Positions 7,248-16,301 of a stretch of 64,000 nt of DNA are shown here, piece after piece. The stretch is from assembly GCF_000731315.1 (NCBI RefSeq), contig NZ_HG938354.1, forward strand, positions 744,001 to 808,000. Reading direction: 5' to 3'. The notes below the pieces were generated by a model. It saw only the letters and a list, made by a program, of their open reading frames with translations. It had not been told where the DNA came from and did not search any database. Made by a program: the position numbers and the translations under genes. Numbering within the stretch: position 1 is the first letter of the stretch; each line of letters begins with the position of its first letter. The DNA comes from Neorhizobium galegae bv. orientalis str. HAMBI 540 (GTDB lineage Bacteria; Pseudomonadota; Alphaproteobacteria; Rhizobiales; Rhizobiaceae).

Positions 7248-8219
7248 TCAGCCGCGGATGAACGCCAGCAGGTCGGCGTTCAAGCGATCCTTGTCGACGT
7301 GCAGCAATCCATGCGAGCCCCCGTCATAGACTATGAGCTTGGCGTGCGGAACAAGCCCTGCGGTCAACTTCGCGGAGATCTCCAGCGGCACGATCTGATC
7401 GTCACTGCCGTGGACCACCAGCGCGGGAACGGTGATCTTCTTGAGGTCGTCCCGGAAATCGGTTTCCGAGAAGGCGCCAAGCGCATGATAGGCGGCAAGA
7501 AGCCCGGTTGCCTGTCCCTGACGCCAGTAGCTCTCGCGCAGGCCCTCCGAGATGTGCGCCCCTGGCCGGTTGAAGCTGTAATATGGCATGGTGACGTCGA
7601 GATTCCACTGCGACCGGTTTGCCTGCACGGCTGCGCGGAACGTATCGAACAGTTCCTTGGGCGCCCCGTTCGGATTGGTCGCGGTCTTGAGCAGGAAGGG
7701 TGTCACCGAGGAAACGAAAGCGACCTTGGCGACGCGGTTCTGGCCATGGCGCGCGACATAGCGCGCGACTTCCCCACCGCCCATCGAATGGCCGACGAAG
7801 GTCGCCTCGCGCAAATCGAGCGCCTCGACCAACTGGGCCAAGTCGTCGGCGAAGGTGTCGTAGTCGTAACCACCGGAGGGCTGGCTCGACCGGCCAAAAC
7901 CCCGACGGTCATGGGCGATGACGCGGTAGCCATTCTGCAACAGGAAGAACATCTGGTCTTCCCAGGCGTCGGACGAGAGCGGATAGCCATGGCTGAACAC
8001 CACGGCCGGCCCGGCGCCCCAGTCCTTGAAATAGAGGCTGGTGCCGTCTCTCGTGACGAGGCGGTCGCCTGTGGCCTTGCCGGCGCGGGCAGGGGCGGGG
8101 GTCTTTGCATCGGCGGGGGATGCGCCGGCACCAGCCGCTGCAAGTCCGACGCCGGCGATGGCGGCTCCTTTCAGCAGGTTGCGCCGGGAAGCGCTGTCGG
8201 GTGTTGAGATCGTGGACAT
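7248..8219 (-). CDS. Tat-exported alpha/beta hydrolase (non-heme chloroperoxidase-like)
   Basis: The protein has 323 residues from the ATG at 8219, which follows a GGAG site. The N-terminus has a twin-arginine signal (SRRNLLKGAAIAGVGLAAAG), so the folded enzyme is probably exported by Tat. The mature part is an alpha/beta hydrolase: oxyanion region SHGYPLSSDAW, nucleophile elbow GHSMGG, acid SDDQIVP and His in GGSHGLL. This pattern matches the non-heme haloperoxidase/esterase group, and the true reaction is more likely ester or perester hydrolysis than halogenation. It is followed in the next cluster by a GST gene on the same strand. Confidence 0.85.
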   Translation of the reverse strand: MSTISTPDSASRRNLLKGAAIAGVGLAAAGAGASPADAKTPAPARAGKATGDRLVTRDGTSLYFKDWGAGPAVVFSHGYPLSSDAWEDQMFFLLQNGYRVIAHDRRGFGRSSQPSGGYDYDTFADDLAQLVEALDLREATFVGHSMGGGEVARYVARHGQNRVAKVAFVSSVTPFLLKTATNPNGAPKELFDTFRAAVQANRSQWNLDVTMPYYSFNRPGAHISEGLRESYWRQGQATGLLAAYHALGAFSETDFRDDLKKITVPALVVHGSDDQIVPLEISAKLTAGLVPHAKLIVYDGGSHGLLHVDKDRLNADLLAFIRG

Positions 8220-8314
8220 GAGGAAACTCCGTGAGGTTATGCCGCCTGGGCGGCGCGGGTGGCGATGTGGTTGGACGTGTCGGTGCGATGTTCGCACCGC
8301 TTTCGTGCGGGGGA

Positions 8315-9001
8315 TTAGAAGCCGAGCCTGCGCAGATCCTCGGCGACGAACATCTGGCCGCTGCGATTCTTGACGCTCGGCAGCTCGGAGACCTTTGCGC
8401 GCCAGGACTTCAGCGCGGAATAATCGTCAGGGATGGCAATGCCGGCGGCGTCCGCGAACATCAGCCCGGCAAACACCGTAATGTCGGCCATCGAGAATGC
8501 ATGGCCGGCGACGAACGAACGGTCCTGCAACACCGTGTCGAAATATTTCATGCCGGCGCGCGCCTTGTCGCGCTGGCGGTTGCCCCAATCCTGACGGCCG
8601 GCCCATTCCGGGCTCTTGAACACCTGCAGCTCGGCGCCGAGGCCGGGCGTCGCGTGATGGAAGTAGTTGCCGACGGCATCGAGCAGTTCGGTTTCAGCCC
8701 GCTTCTGCATCATGTGGATGACGGCCTTTTCCTTCGGGGTCTTGCCGGTGAGCCGCGGATCACCGTCGAGATTATCGAGGTATTCGGTGATGGCGGTGGC
8801 CTCGGCGATGTAGGTACCATCATCGAGCTGGAGGACCGGCAGCACGCCCGAGGGGTTCTTTTCGAGGAAAGCCGGCTGTTTGTGCTCGGCGCCGATGAGA
8901 TCGACGGAGACGAACTCGACCTGCGGTTCGAGGCCCTTCTCGGCGAGCACGATACGGATACGGGCCGGATTGGGAAAGCCGGGGCGATCGAAGATTTTCA
9001 T
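8315..9001 (-). CDS. Glutathione S-transferase
   Basis: This 228-residue protein has an N-terminal thioredoxin-like domain with the cis-Pro segment NPSGVLPVLQLDDG and the glutathione-binding EAT motif (IAEATAITEYLD). An all-helical C-terminal domain contains FVAGHAFSMADITVFAGL, the N-capping/hydrophobic staple region. It is cytosolic and probably conjugates or reduces electrophiles with glutathione. It is divergent from a tetR gene at 9107, and palindromes in the gap suggest repression by that regulator. Confidence 0.9.
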   Translation of the reverse strand: MKIFDRPGFPNPARIRIVLAEKGLEPQVEFVSVDLIGAEHKQPAFLEKNPSGVLPVLQLDDGTYIAEATAITEYLDNLDGDPRLTGKTPKEKAVIHMMQKRAETELLDAVGNYFHHATPGLGAELQVFKSPEWAGRQDWGNRQRDKARAGMKYFDTVLQDRSFVAGHAFSMADITVFAGLMFADAAGIAIPDDYSALKSWRAKVSELPSVKNRSGQMFVAEDLRRLGF

Positions 9002-9018
9002 GAGAGACTCCTTTTATC

Positions 9019-9100
9019 TGTCTATCGATAGATAGGTTACGGCTGTCGCTTAGCCCTTCCCTTTTCCGGCGTCAACAACTATCTATCGAGTGGTAGGTAA
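9019..9100. promoter_or_regulatory. Two related palindromes in the gst/tetR gap
   Basis: TCTATCGATAGA at 9021-9032 is a perfect palindrome inside a longer CTGTCTATCGATAGATAGG context. A related imperfect copy, ATCTATCGA followed by TGGTAGGTA, lies at about 9078-9100, directly before the tetR start. The shared TATCTATCGA unit suggests two sites for the adjacent TetR. Confidence 0.6.
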
Positions 9101-9106
9101 GGATCG

Positions 9107-9682
9107 ATGATGGCTAAAACCAAGACGGATATGCGCGAGGCGGTCATGACCGCCGCAAAAGCGACGGTGCAGTCGCATGGCTACAATGCGCTCAGCTTTC
9201 GAGAACTCGCAAAAGAGGTCGGCATCAAAAGTGCCAGCGTGCACTACCACTTCCCGACCAAGGGCGACCTCGGCACCGCCTTGGCGCGCCGCTATACGGA
9301 GGATGGGGCGACCTTTCTGGCGGAACTCCTAGCGGCCTGCCAGGATGCGACCTGGTGCATGGATAGATACACGGAGATCTTTCGCTCTGCTCTGGCCAAC
9401 GACAATCGCATGTGCCTGTGCGGCATCATGAGCGCGGAACTTGACGACCTTCCGGCAGAGGTCCGCGCCGAGGTCGATAAATTCGCGGCGATGAACGTCG
9501 ACTGGCTTATGAAAGTGCTCTCACGGGCAAAGCCTACGGCAAGCGAGCAGGACCTGCGAGATCATGCCATGGCGATCTTCGCAGCCATCGAGGGGGCTCA
9601 GCTGGTCGCGCGGGGGTGCCGGGACATCGGAATCTACGACCGTACGATCAAGGCCTACCGAGCGGCGGGTCTCTTCCCATAG
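9107..9682 (+). CDS. TetR/AcrR family transcriptional regulator
   Basis: This 191-residue regulator has its helix-turn-helix at about residues 28-52 (FRELAKEVGIKSASVHYHFPTKG). The C-terminal ligand domain is short and ends with the YDRTIKAYRAAGLFP region. It is divergent from the GST gene across the TATCTATCGA palindromes and so probably represses gst and itself until an electrophile or glutathione-related signal appears (inferred). The Cys-rich stretch RMCLCGIMS near residues 104-112 could be redox-active. Confidence 0.9.
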   Translation: MMAKTKTDMREAVMTAAKATVQSHGYNALSFRELAKEVGIKSASVHYHFPTKGDLGTALARRYTEDGATFLAELLAACQDATWCMDRYTEIFRSALANDNRMCLCGIMSAELDDLPAEVRAEVDKFAAMNVDWLMKVLSRAKPTASEQDLRDHAMAIFAAIEGAQLVARGCRDIGIYDRTIKAYRAAGLFP

Positions 9683-9780
9683 GAGCCGATGGCACCCGAT
9701 GGGTCCGCGCTCGCGGTTGATTATGATTGAGCGTTGAAGTTTGAGCGATCAAAACTCGGTGGAAATTAACAGACATATGA

Positions 9781-10065
9781 AACCTGGGGTCCGAAAGGCG
9801 TCCGAGCGCCATATTCGCGTCCAACGATCTTTCCGGTATCAGCGTTTTGCACGCAGCTGTGGATTTGGGCGTTTCCGCGCCCGGCGATATCGCCGTCGTT
9901 GCCTAAGACAATATCCAGAAGGGATTATTTAGCTCTCCGCGTCTCACGAGCGGTGCACATCCGCCCGAAGAACTCAGAGATGCCGCCGTTCGCCACCTGG
10001 TCGATCTTGTCGAGCGAACGATCGAGAACCACTTCGGAATCGAGCCGATAAGCCTCGCCTGGTGA
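9781..10065 (+). pseudogene. LacI-family regulator, C-terminal remnant
   Basis: An open frame without a start reads AIFASNDLSGISVLHAAVDL and APGDIAVVA. This matches the ligand-binding end of LacI regulators, where the usual text is AVVGFDN. A TAA stop at 9904-9906 interrupts it, and the frame then continues with DNIQKGLFSSPRLTS to a second stop at 10063-10065. The N-terminal DNA-binding domain is absent. It lies beside a sugar-type ABC operon and may be the relic of its former regulator, now replaced by the GntR gene. Confidence 0.7.
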
Positions 10066-10140
10066 TTCGGGAAAGGTGCGGGTACAAATCGAAGCATCCC
10101 ATCCCGCAAAGCTGATCGCACCGTCTTCGCGATCGGAACG

Positions 10141-10905
10141 CTATTGCGCGACGCCGATGCGTTGTGGCAGCGAAGAAATGAAGTCGGTCAATTGGTCGCC
10201 AAGCAACTGCACGTGGTCGCTTGCCGCCTTCTGCGCGGCGTCGGGATCACCCGCATCGATCGCATCCATGATCCGTACATGCTCGGTCAGCGTTCCAAGC
10301 ATACGTCCCGGCTGATAGGTGGCGCGCAACCTGTAGGCGCCGATCCGACGGCGGAGCTGGATAGTTTGTTCGGCGATGAAATGGGTATGCGCTGCCTCAT
10401 AGAGCAGGTCGTGGAACTGCTGATTGATCTTGTAGAAGTTCATCGGATCGCCGGCTTCGTACGCCTTGACAAGATCCTCATGGACCGCGCGCATGGCGGC
10501 CCGCTCTGCCGGCGTCGCGCGTCGCGCTGCAAGCTTGGCGCATAATCCCTCAAGAGAGGCCATGACATCGAACATTTCGATGATCGCTGGAATCGAGAGA
10601 AGGGCGACATGCGTGCCTTGGCGTCCGCGCGTTTCTATCAGGCCGATGGCGAGCAGCGATTTGATCGCTTCACGAACCGGCGTACGCGAAAGACCAAACC
10701 GGCGCGACAATTCCATCTCGTCCAACCGCTCACCCGGCGCGAGACGCCCGTCCAGAATCATCGCCTCGAGATGATCGCGCAACTCGTCCGATCGTGTCGC
10801 CTGACGTGCTGTAACAACACCGGATATGCGAACCGCATCTTGGTTCAATTGGAAGGCTCCTTTGCCGGCCTTGCTCGTGACCGGTCGGGCTTTAGTGGCG
10901 CGCAT
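10141..10905 (-). CDS. GntR family regulator (FadR/FCD subfamily)
   Basis: The 254-residue protein has a GntR winged helix at about residues 38-105 (LAPGERLDEMELSRRFGLSR, then TPVREAIKSL). An all-helical FCD ligand domain follows, with metal/acid-binding residues of the type seen in NFYKINQQFHDLLYEAA and a late TEHVRIMDAI. It is the last gene of the minus-strand ABC transporter run, 37 bp after the hydrolase gene, so it probably senses a carboxylate product of that pathway. Candidate sites are the ATGTATWC motifs in the 15984-16301 gap. Confidence 0.9.
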   Translation of the reverse strand: MRATKARPVTSKAGKGAFQLNQDAVRISGVVTARQATRSDELRDHLEAMILDGRLAPGERLDEMELSRRFGLSRTPVREAIKSLLAIGLIETRGRQGTHVALLSIPAIIEMFDVMASLEGLCAKLAARRATPAERAAMRAVHEDLVKAYEAGDPMNFYKINQQFHDLLYEAAHTHFIAEQTIQLRRRIGAYRLRATYQPGRMLGTLTEHVRIMDAIDAGDPDAAQKAASDHVQLLGDQLTDFISSLPQRIGVAQ

Positions 10906-10942
10906 ATATGTTTATTTCTCTGCTGCATTCAATATCATATAA

Positions 10943-11740
10943 TCAGTATACCAGGCTTGCGATGCAACTTCTGATCTTGTCCACAATCATCGAAGGGGCT
11001 TCCACCATGGGAAAATGGCCGGAATCGTAGGTGGCTATCGGGGTTGCGGCAAAGCAAGGCATGGGATCGGGATGGGCCAGGCGCGCCACATATGGCGAGT
11101 TCAGCAGCATTTTCGGGCAGGTCACCAGCGGCCAGCGATCCTCCGCATTCCAGGCGAACAGGTCGTCCTTGATATCAAGCGCGAAGTCGCCCGGTGCCGC
11201 GGCAAGCATACCGTCGTTGATCTGTGCTCGCACGGCCTCCGCCGTAGTCGGATGAACGATCATGTCCACCATCGCCCGCATCCGGGCCGGATAATCCATC
11301 TGGAATTCCTCGTGCCGGCGCCGGATCTCCTCATCCGGGACACGTCCGTAATAATCCCGGTCGGACAGTGTATCGAGACCGATTACCGCGGCCACTCTCT
11401 GCGGCGCGGTTATCGCTGTTTCCGTGGAGATAGGTCCTCCCATGGAATGACCGACGAGAATGGCGCCCGAAATGTCGAGGTGACCAAGCACAAGGGCAAC
11501 CGCCGCGCCCATGGCCGTGATCGTCTGGCCGCTCGCGGGCGGCGGTGCGGTGCCGCCGAAGCCGGGATGCGATAAAACCAGAACCCGGAAATCGCGGGCC
11601 AGTTCAGGCCCGATGATATCCCAGTGACCGGCGCTGCCGCACCAGCCATGGATGAGCACCAGCCAATCCCCGGCGGTGCCGAGCGTACGATAGCCGACCT
11701 GCCCGCCGAAAGGTGCGTCCAGCAGATGAAGATTGTTCAT
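10943..11740 (-). CDS. Alpha/beta hydrolase in a sugar-type ABC operon
   Basis: This 265-residue hydrolase has the oxyanion segment LIHGWCGSAGHW, nucleophile elbow GHSMGG near residues 97-102, and the catalytic His in YDSGHFPMVE. It has no signal peptide and is cytosolic. It starts 4 bases after the permease stop codon, so it is translationally coupled to the transporter. It may release a sugar or acid from an imported ester, but the substrate is unknown. Confidence 0.85.
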   Translation of the reverse strand: MNNLHLLDAPFGGQVGYRTLGTAGDWLVLIHGWCGSAGHWDIIGPELARDFRVLVLSHPGFGGTAPPPASGQTITAMGAAVALVLGHLDISGAILVGHSMGGPISTETAITAPQRVAAVIGLDTLSDRDYYGRVPDEEIRRRHEEFQMDYPARMRAMVDMIVHPTTAEAVRAQINDGMLAAAPGDFALDIKDDLFAWNAEDRWPLVTCPKMLLNSPYVARLAHPDPMPCFAATPIATYDSGHFPMVEAPSMIVDKIRSCIASLVY

Positions 11741-11744
11741 CCGC

Positions 11745-12590
11745 TCAGCCCTTTATGCCGCTGGTGGCCATGCCCTGGGTGAAGTATTTCTGCAGGACCA
11801 GGAAGAGCAGGATGAGCGGCACCGTGGCGACCGTCGCTCCGGCAAAGGTCTCGCCCCAGTTCGGCAGCTGGGTCGGCGAACCCTGCTGGGCGATCGCCAC
11901 CTGGATGATCTGGCGTGCGGGATCCTGGACGATGACCAGAGGCCATAGGAAGCTGTTCCAGCAGAACAGGAACGTGATGAGCCCAAGCGTCACCATCGGC
12001 ACCTTGACGTTCGGCAGGACGATGGAAAAGAAGATGCGGACATGCCCGGCACCGTCGATGCGGGCAGCGTCCTCCAGCTCGGTCGGCAGTTCCTCGAAGG
12101 CCTGTTTCAGCAGAAAGAGGCCGAAGGGGCTTGCAATCCAGGGGATCATGATCCCGACCAGCGTATTGGAGAGGCCAAGTCCGGAAACCACCTGATAGAG
12201 GGGCACCATCATCGCCTCGATCGGCAACAGAAAAGTCAGGAGGATCAGCATGAAGACGATGTTGGCGCCGGGAAACTTGATGCGGGTCAGCGCATAGGCG
12301 GCCATCGAGCAGAGAAGCAATGTGAACGCAACCTGCCCGATCGCGACGATTGCTGTGTTCAATAGGGCTCTCAGGATATTTGTGCGCTCGAACAGCGATA
12401 CATAGTTCTCGATCGTCGCGCCGACCGGCACGAATGCGCGCCAGGAAAGCGGCGTGACGTCGCCGAACACGGTGAACTGGTTCTTCAAGGACGAAGCCAC
12501 GACCCAGGCATAGGGCGCCAGGAAGCAGGCGATGATCAGAAGGATGGTCACCAGGGTGAGGGCGGTGCGGCGGATGCGGGTCGTTCTCAT
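11745..12590 (-). CDS. ABC transporter permease, carbohydrate type (MalG-like)
   Basis: The ATG at 12590 lies one base after the stop of the upstream permease and gives 281 residues, normal for this family. The protein has six hydrophobic segments and the EAA loop (ELPTELEDAARIDGAGHVRI) that contacts the ATPase. With the partner permease at 12592, the binding protein at 13554 and the ATPase at 14898 it forms a complete CUT1-type importer. The closely overlapping gene ends show one operon. Confidence 0.92.
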   Translation of the reverse strand: MRTTRIRRTALTLVTILLIIACFLAPYAWVVASSLKNQFTVFGDVTPLSWRAFVPVGATIENYVSLFERTNILRALLNTAIVAIGQVAFTLLLCSMAAYALTRIKFPGANIVFMLILLTFLLPIEAMMVPLYQVVSGLGLSNTLVGIMIPWIASPFGLFLLKQAFEELPTELEDAARIDGAGHVRIFFSIVLPNVKVPMVTLGLITFLFCWNSFLWPLVIVQDPARQIIQVAIAQQGSPTQLPNWGETFAGATVATVPLILLFLVLQKYFTQGMATSGIKG

Positions 12591-12591
12591 T

Positions 12592-13554
12592 TCAGTAGTT
12601 CCAACGGGATCGCAGGAGAGCCATCTGGACCATCGAGATGGCGAGGACGACGAGCAGCAGCACGACGGAAAGCGCCGAGGCATAACCGGCCTGCTGCATG
12701 ATGAAGGCTGTATTGTAGATGTGGTAGACGATCAGGTTCGTTGCTTCCTGCGGCCCGCCCTGGGTCATCAGGAATGCCGGCGCGAAGGCCTGCAGCGAAA
12801 ACACCGTCATGATCACCACCACGAACAGCGTGGTGCGCGACAGAAGCGGTATCGTGATGTTCCACAGCACCTGCCACCGGGTGGCGCCATCGATGCGGGC
12901 CGCTTCACCAAGCTCGGAAGGCACGCCCTGCAGTCCGGCCAGAAAAAGGATCGCCCCGAACCCGACCTGCTGCCACAGCGTCATGGCGATGAGCGACGGC
13001 AGTGCCTGGGTGGTGCTTGTCAGAAACGGTTGTCGGGCGATGCCGACGATATCCAGCGCGCCGTTGATCAATCCGTTCGACGGGTCGAGCAGGAAGGACC
13101 ACATCGTTGCGATCACCACCGAGGACGTGACGACTGGCAGCATGATCATGGTGCGGACGAGGCCGCGCGCCGGCAGTTTCGAATTGAGGAAGAGTGCGAG
13201 CGCGAAAGCGATCGGGATGACGAACGCAACCACACCTAACGCGAAGAGGAAGGTGATGCCGAAGCTCTTCCCGGCATCATCGTATTCGATCATGTCGGTG
13301 AAATTGCGCAGGCCGATAAATTTCTCCGCTGCCGGATTGAGCAGCGAATAGTCGTAGAAGCTGTTGCGGGCCATGACCAGGAGCGGAACGTATTGGAAGA
13401 TCAGCAATAGCAGCATGAAAGGCGCGAGAAAGCCGACAGCCACCAGACGCTCCTGCTTTTGCCGCCGGGTGGCGGCCTTGCGCGGCCGGGTTTTTGCACC
13501 CGCCGAAGCGGTGCGTGTTTGTTCGCCTGTCGACATTCTCGCGTCCATTGTCAT
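12592..13554 (-). CDS. ABC transporter permease, carbohydrate type (MalF-like)
   Basis: This 320-residue inner-membrane protein has a cytoplasmic basic N-terminus, six predicted transmembrane segments and the EAA motif (VPSELGEAARIDGATRWQVL). Its ATG overlaps the stop codon of the binding-protein gene (TAATG), so translation is coupled. It pairs with the MalG-like permease downstream to form the membrane channel. Confidence 0.92.
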   Translation of the reverse strand: MTMDARMSTGEQTRTASAGAKTRPRKAATRRQKQERLVAVGFLAPFMLLLLIFQYVPLLVMARNSFYDYSLLNPAAEKFIGLRNFTDMIEYDDAGKSFGITFLFALGVVAFVIPIAFALALFLNSKLPARGLVRTMIMLPVVTSSVVIATMWSFLLDPSNGLINGALDIVGIARQPFLTSTTQALPSLIAMTLWQQVGFGAILFLAGLQGVPSELGEAARIDGATRWQVLWNITIPLLSRTTLFVVVIMTVFSLQAFAPAFLMTQGGPQEATNLIVYHIYNTAFIMQQAGYASALSVVLLLVVLAISMVQMALLRSRWNY

Positions 13555-14858
13555 TATCGGTCGAGGATACGCTGAACCTTCTTTTCGGCATCGGCCATCA
13601 GCGCAGCCGGATCGCCGCCGAAGGCAACGCCACGAAGAGCCTCGCTGACGATCTTGTCATACTGGGCGAATTTCGGGCCCGGCGGGCGCGGCTGGCCCCA
13701 GGACTGAAGCTGATCGACGAACACCTTCATCGGATACTTGTTGTAGACGTCGAAGCGGTTGAACAGGCTCTTGAGGGTCGGCAGATTGCCGCGCTGGCTG
13801 ACGTTCATATAGGCATATTCGCCCACTGACATGTCTACCACGAACTTTGCGGCGATCTCCGGATGCTTGGATCGGGCTGTCGCGCCGAATGTGGTCGAGC
13901 CCGTATGCACGACTGGCGTCTTGAAATACGGCAGCGGCGTGATGCCCCATTCGATCTTCGGATCCTTGATCAGCGCGTTGCCGGCGGCCGGAGTATCGAT
14001 GTAGAAGCAGGCCTTGGCATCGAAGAAGGCGTTTGGAATGCCGACCTTCGGCGCAACGCCTTCAGCGTTGAACATCGACTGGTAGAATTTCAGCGCTTCA
14101 ACCGCTTCAGGCGTATTGAGATAACCTTCGGCTGTTTTGCCGTCCGGTGCGAACGCCCAGAAGGTCTTGTAGGCGCTGCTGGTCGGGGCTGCCTTGGGGT
14201 CGCCGGCGGAACGTTGGTAAGTCAGGTCCTGATAGACGAGACCAGGCTGGCCGTTGCCGAAGCGGGTCGGGCCAAGGCCCCAGACCGTGGCGGCGCCGGC
14301 CGGACCCTGCTGGCACTTCTTGAAGGCTTCCAGCGCCTGAGGCCATGTCCATGCATCGGCAAGCGTCTGCGGCGGCTTTATGCCGGCAGCTTCGACCAGC
14401 TTCTTGTTGTAGTACATGGCAACAGTGGTCTGCTCGATGCCCGGCGAATAGACTTCGCCGTTATAGCTGTGCTCGGACTTGGTGGCCGGCAGGATGTCGT
14501 CATCCCACCCCTTCGGCAGGTATTTGGTGATCGGCAACAGGATGCCGGCAGCCGCGTAGGACTGGGTGTTCGGCCCGTCATAGACGATGATATCGGGCGG
14601 ATTTGAGCTGGCTGCCTGAACCGAAATCGTGTCCGCGAGCTGCGGGAACGGGACTTCGTTGACTTCGAACTTGACGCAGGGATTATCCTTTTGCCAGGCC
14701 TCCATCGGCTTGGGATAGGGGTAGTTGCCAGGCGTGCGCAGGATGCGCAGGGTTACGGCTTCGCCGGTGCAGGAAGCCGCAGTCTGCGCCTGGGCGCCGG
14801 TCGCACTCAGCGCCGTGGCGCCGAGCAGACCGGCAAAAACGATAGGATAGATCTTCAT
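13554..14858 (-). CDS. ABC transporter extracellular solute-binding protein (family 1)
   Basis: This 434-residue binding protein starts at the ATG at 14858, which follows an AAGGAG site. It has a Sec signal peptide (MKIYPIVFAGLLGATALSAT, cleavage after AQA). The body carries the family-1 features: IIVYDGPNTQSYAAAG, YYNKKLVEAAG and a late GEYAYMNVSQRGNLPT. It captures a sugar or sugar-like solute in the periplasm for the two permeases encoded downstream. It has a moderate number of aromatic residues; the ligand cannot be read. Confidence 0.9.
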   Translation of the reverse strand: MKIYPIVFAGLLGATALSATGAQAQTAASCTGEAVTLRILRTPGNYPYPKPMEAWQKDNPCVKFEVNEVPFPQLADTISVQAASSNPPDIIVYDGPNTQSYAAAGILLPITKYLPKGWDDDILPATKSEHSYNGEVYSPGIEQTTVAMYYNKKLVEAAGIKPPQTLADAWTWPQALEAFKKCQQGPAGAATVWGLGPTRFGNGQPGLVYQDLTYQRSAGDPKAAPTSSAYKTFWAFAPDGKTAEGYLNTPEAVEALKFYQSMFNAEGVAPKVGIPNAFFDAKACFYIDTPAAGNALIKDPKIEWGITPLPYFKTPVVHTGSTTFGATARSKHPEIAAKFVVDMSVGEYAYMNVSQRGNLPTLKSLFNRFDVYNKYPMKVFVDQLQSWGQPRPPGPKFAQYDKIVSEALRGVAFGGDPAALMADAEKKVQRILDR

Positions 14859-14897
14859 CAGCCGTTCTCCTTCTGGTGTTTTATCCGGCGGCATTTT

Positions 14898-15983
14898 TCA
14901 GATGGCGCCGCCGGTATCGGGGTCGAAAAGCGACATGCGGTCATGCGCGATGCGGAGCGGCTGCTGACCTCCTTCGGGGAGCGCGTGCTGCGGCGCAAGC
15001 ATGGCTGCGCAGGGCACGCCGGCAAGGGTGAAGTGAACCAGCGTCGTCGGTCCGAGCAACTCGGCCATGTCCACGGGAACCGAAAAGTCAGGCTCACCTT
15101 CGCCGGCCAGAAAGTGTTCCGGCCTCAACCCCACTTCGACGGTCTTCCCGACATACGGCAGAAGAGCATCTCTCCGGCCAACTGGTGACGGCAGTGTTGT
15201 ATCGTTGAGTTTGAGCACGGGCTCCCCGCCTTCCAGCGCAACCTGTGCCGGCAGGAAATTCATCGAGGGGCTTCCGATGAAGCCGGCCACAAAGCGGGTG
15301 GCGGGACGTTCGTAGAGTTCCTGAGGCGTGCCCTGCTGCTCGATCTTGCCGTTGTTCAGCACCACGACGCGATCGGCGAGCGTCATTGCCTCGACCTGGT
15401 CGTGGGTTACGTAGACGGTGGTCGCCTTTAGGCGCTTGTGCAGCCGACGGATTTCCGTGCGCATCTGTCCGCGCAGTTTCGCATCCAGGTTGGAAAGCGG
15501 TTCGTCGAACAGGAAAACTGCCGGATCGCGAACCATGGCGCGCCCCATCGCGACACGCTGCCGCTGGCCGCCGGAAAGCTGCTTCGGTCGCCGGTTGAGC
15601 AGCGCGGAAATCTCCAGCATCTTGGCGGCTTCTTCGACCTTGCGGCGAATTTCGGTCTTGTCCACCTTTGCCAGACGCAGGCCAAAGCTCATGTTCTGGG
15701 CGACTGTCATATGTGGATAGAGCGCGTAGTTCTGGAAAACCATGGCGATGTCGCGCTCGCGCGGATCGAGCTCGTCCACGCGGCGATCGCCGATCCAGAT
15801 CTCGCCGCTGCTGACCTCTTCCAGGCCGGCGATCATGCGCAGCGTCGTGGACTTGCCGCAGCCCGAGGGGCCGACAAGCACCACGAATTCGCCGCTGCAA
15901 ATATGCAGGTCAAGTCCATCGATCGTGGTTGCCGAAGCACTCTCGTAGGTCTTGCCCACCTTTTTAAGCTGAACGTCTGCCAT
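14898..15983 (-). CDS. ABC transporter ATP-binding protein, UgpC/MalK type
   Basis: The 361-residue ATPase has Walker [10 protein letters not shown] (about residues 38-46), Q-loop [11 protein letters not shown], signature [15 protein letters not shown], Walker [14 protein letters not shown] and H-loop YVTHDQ. A C-terminal TOBE/OB regulatory domain follows (EVGLRPEHF). It is the first gene of the operon, an order common in rhizobial sugar importers, and energises the permeases at 11745-13554. Confidence 0.93.
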   Translation of the reverse strand: MADVQLKKVGKTYESASATTIDGLDLHICSGEFVVLVGPSGCGKSTTLRMIAGLEEVSSGEIWIGDRRVDELDPRERDIAMVFQNYALYPHMTVAQNMSFGLRLAKVDKTEIRRKVEEAAKMLEISALLNRRPKQLSGGQRQRVAMGRAMVRDPAVFLFDEPLSNLDAKLRGQMRTEIRRLHKRLKATTVYVTHDQVEAMTLADRVVVLNNGKIEQQGTPQELYERPATRFVAGFIGSPSMNFLPAQVALEGGEPVLKLNDTTLPSPVGRRDALLPYVGKTVEVGLRPEHFLAGEGEPDFSVPVDMAELLGPTTLVHFTLAGVPCAAMLAPQHALPEGGQQPLRIAHDRMSLFDPDTGGAI

Positions 15984-16301
15984 GCCGGCTTTGAGGCCTT
16001 TTGCTCTTGAAAATTCCAGAGACCTGTTGGTCCTGCCATCCGGACATTAAGGGACGGAACATGTATTCGTGCAAGAGGTAAATGTATACGAATATTATTT
16101 TTTTATCGAGCGGCCAAATTCGCCTATTTATTCGGCTGACTGCCTCTACATTTTGCTTATATTGGCGGCATATTGGAATAATGTGCCATTAATTCTTTTT
16201 CAAAGGTGGAAAATTTCAAACTTTGGCAAAAAATCCATGGACAGAGCGCAGAAATGGCGTATGCAAAAAAGAGGAATATGTATTCATCACAGGAGACGTA
16301 G
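15984..16301. other. Divergent intergenic region with repeated ATGTATWC motifs
   Basis: This AT-rich gap separates the minus-strand ABC operon from the plus-strand catabolic operon and must hold both promoters. Three similar octamer-like sites occur: ATGTATTCG at 16061, ATGTATACG at 16082 and ATGTATTCA at 16278. GTATAC-centred sites are typical of FCD-type GntR regulators, so these may be sites for the GntR at 10141. No gene is visible. Confidence 0.45.

Noticed and set aside
9741..9932. Small plus-strand frame in the LacI remnant
   Set aside because: It is the wrong frame of the LacI fragment and has no homology of its own.
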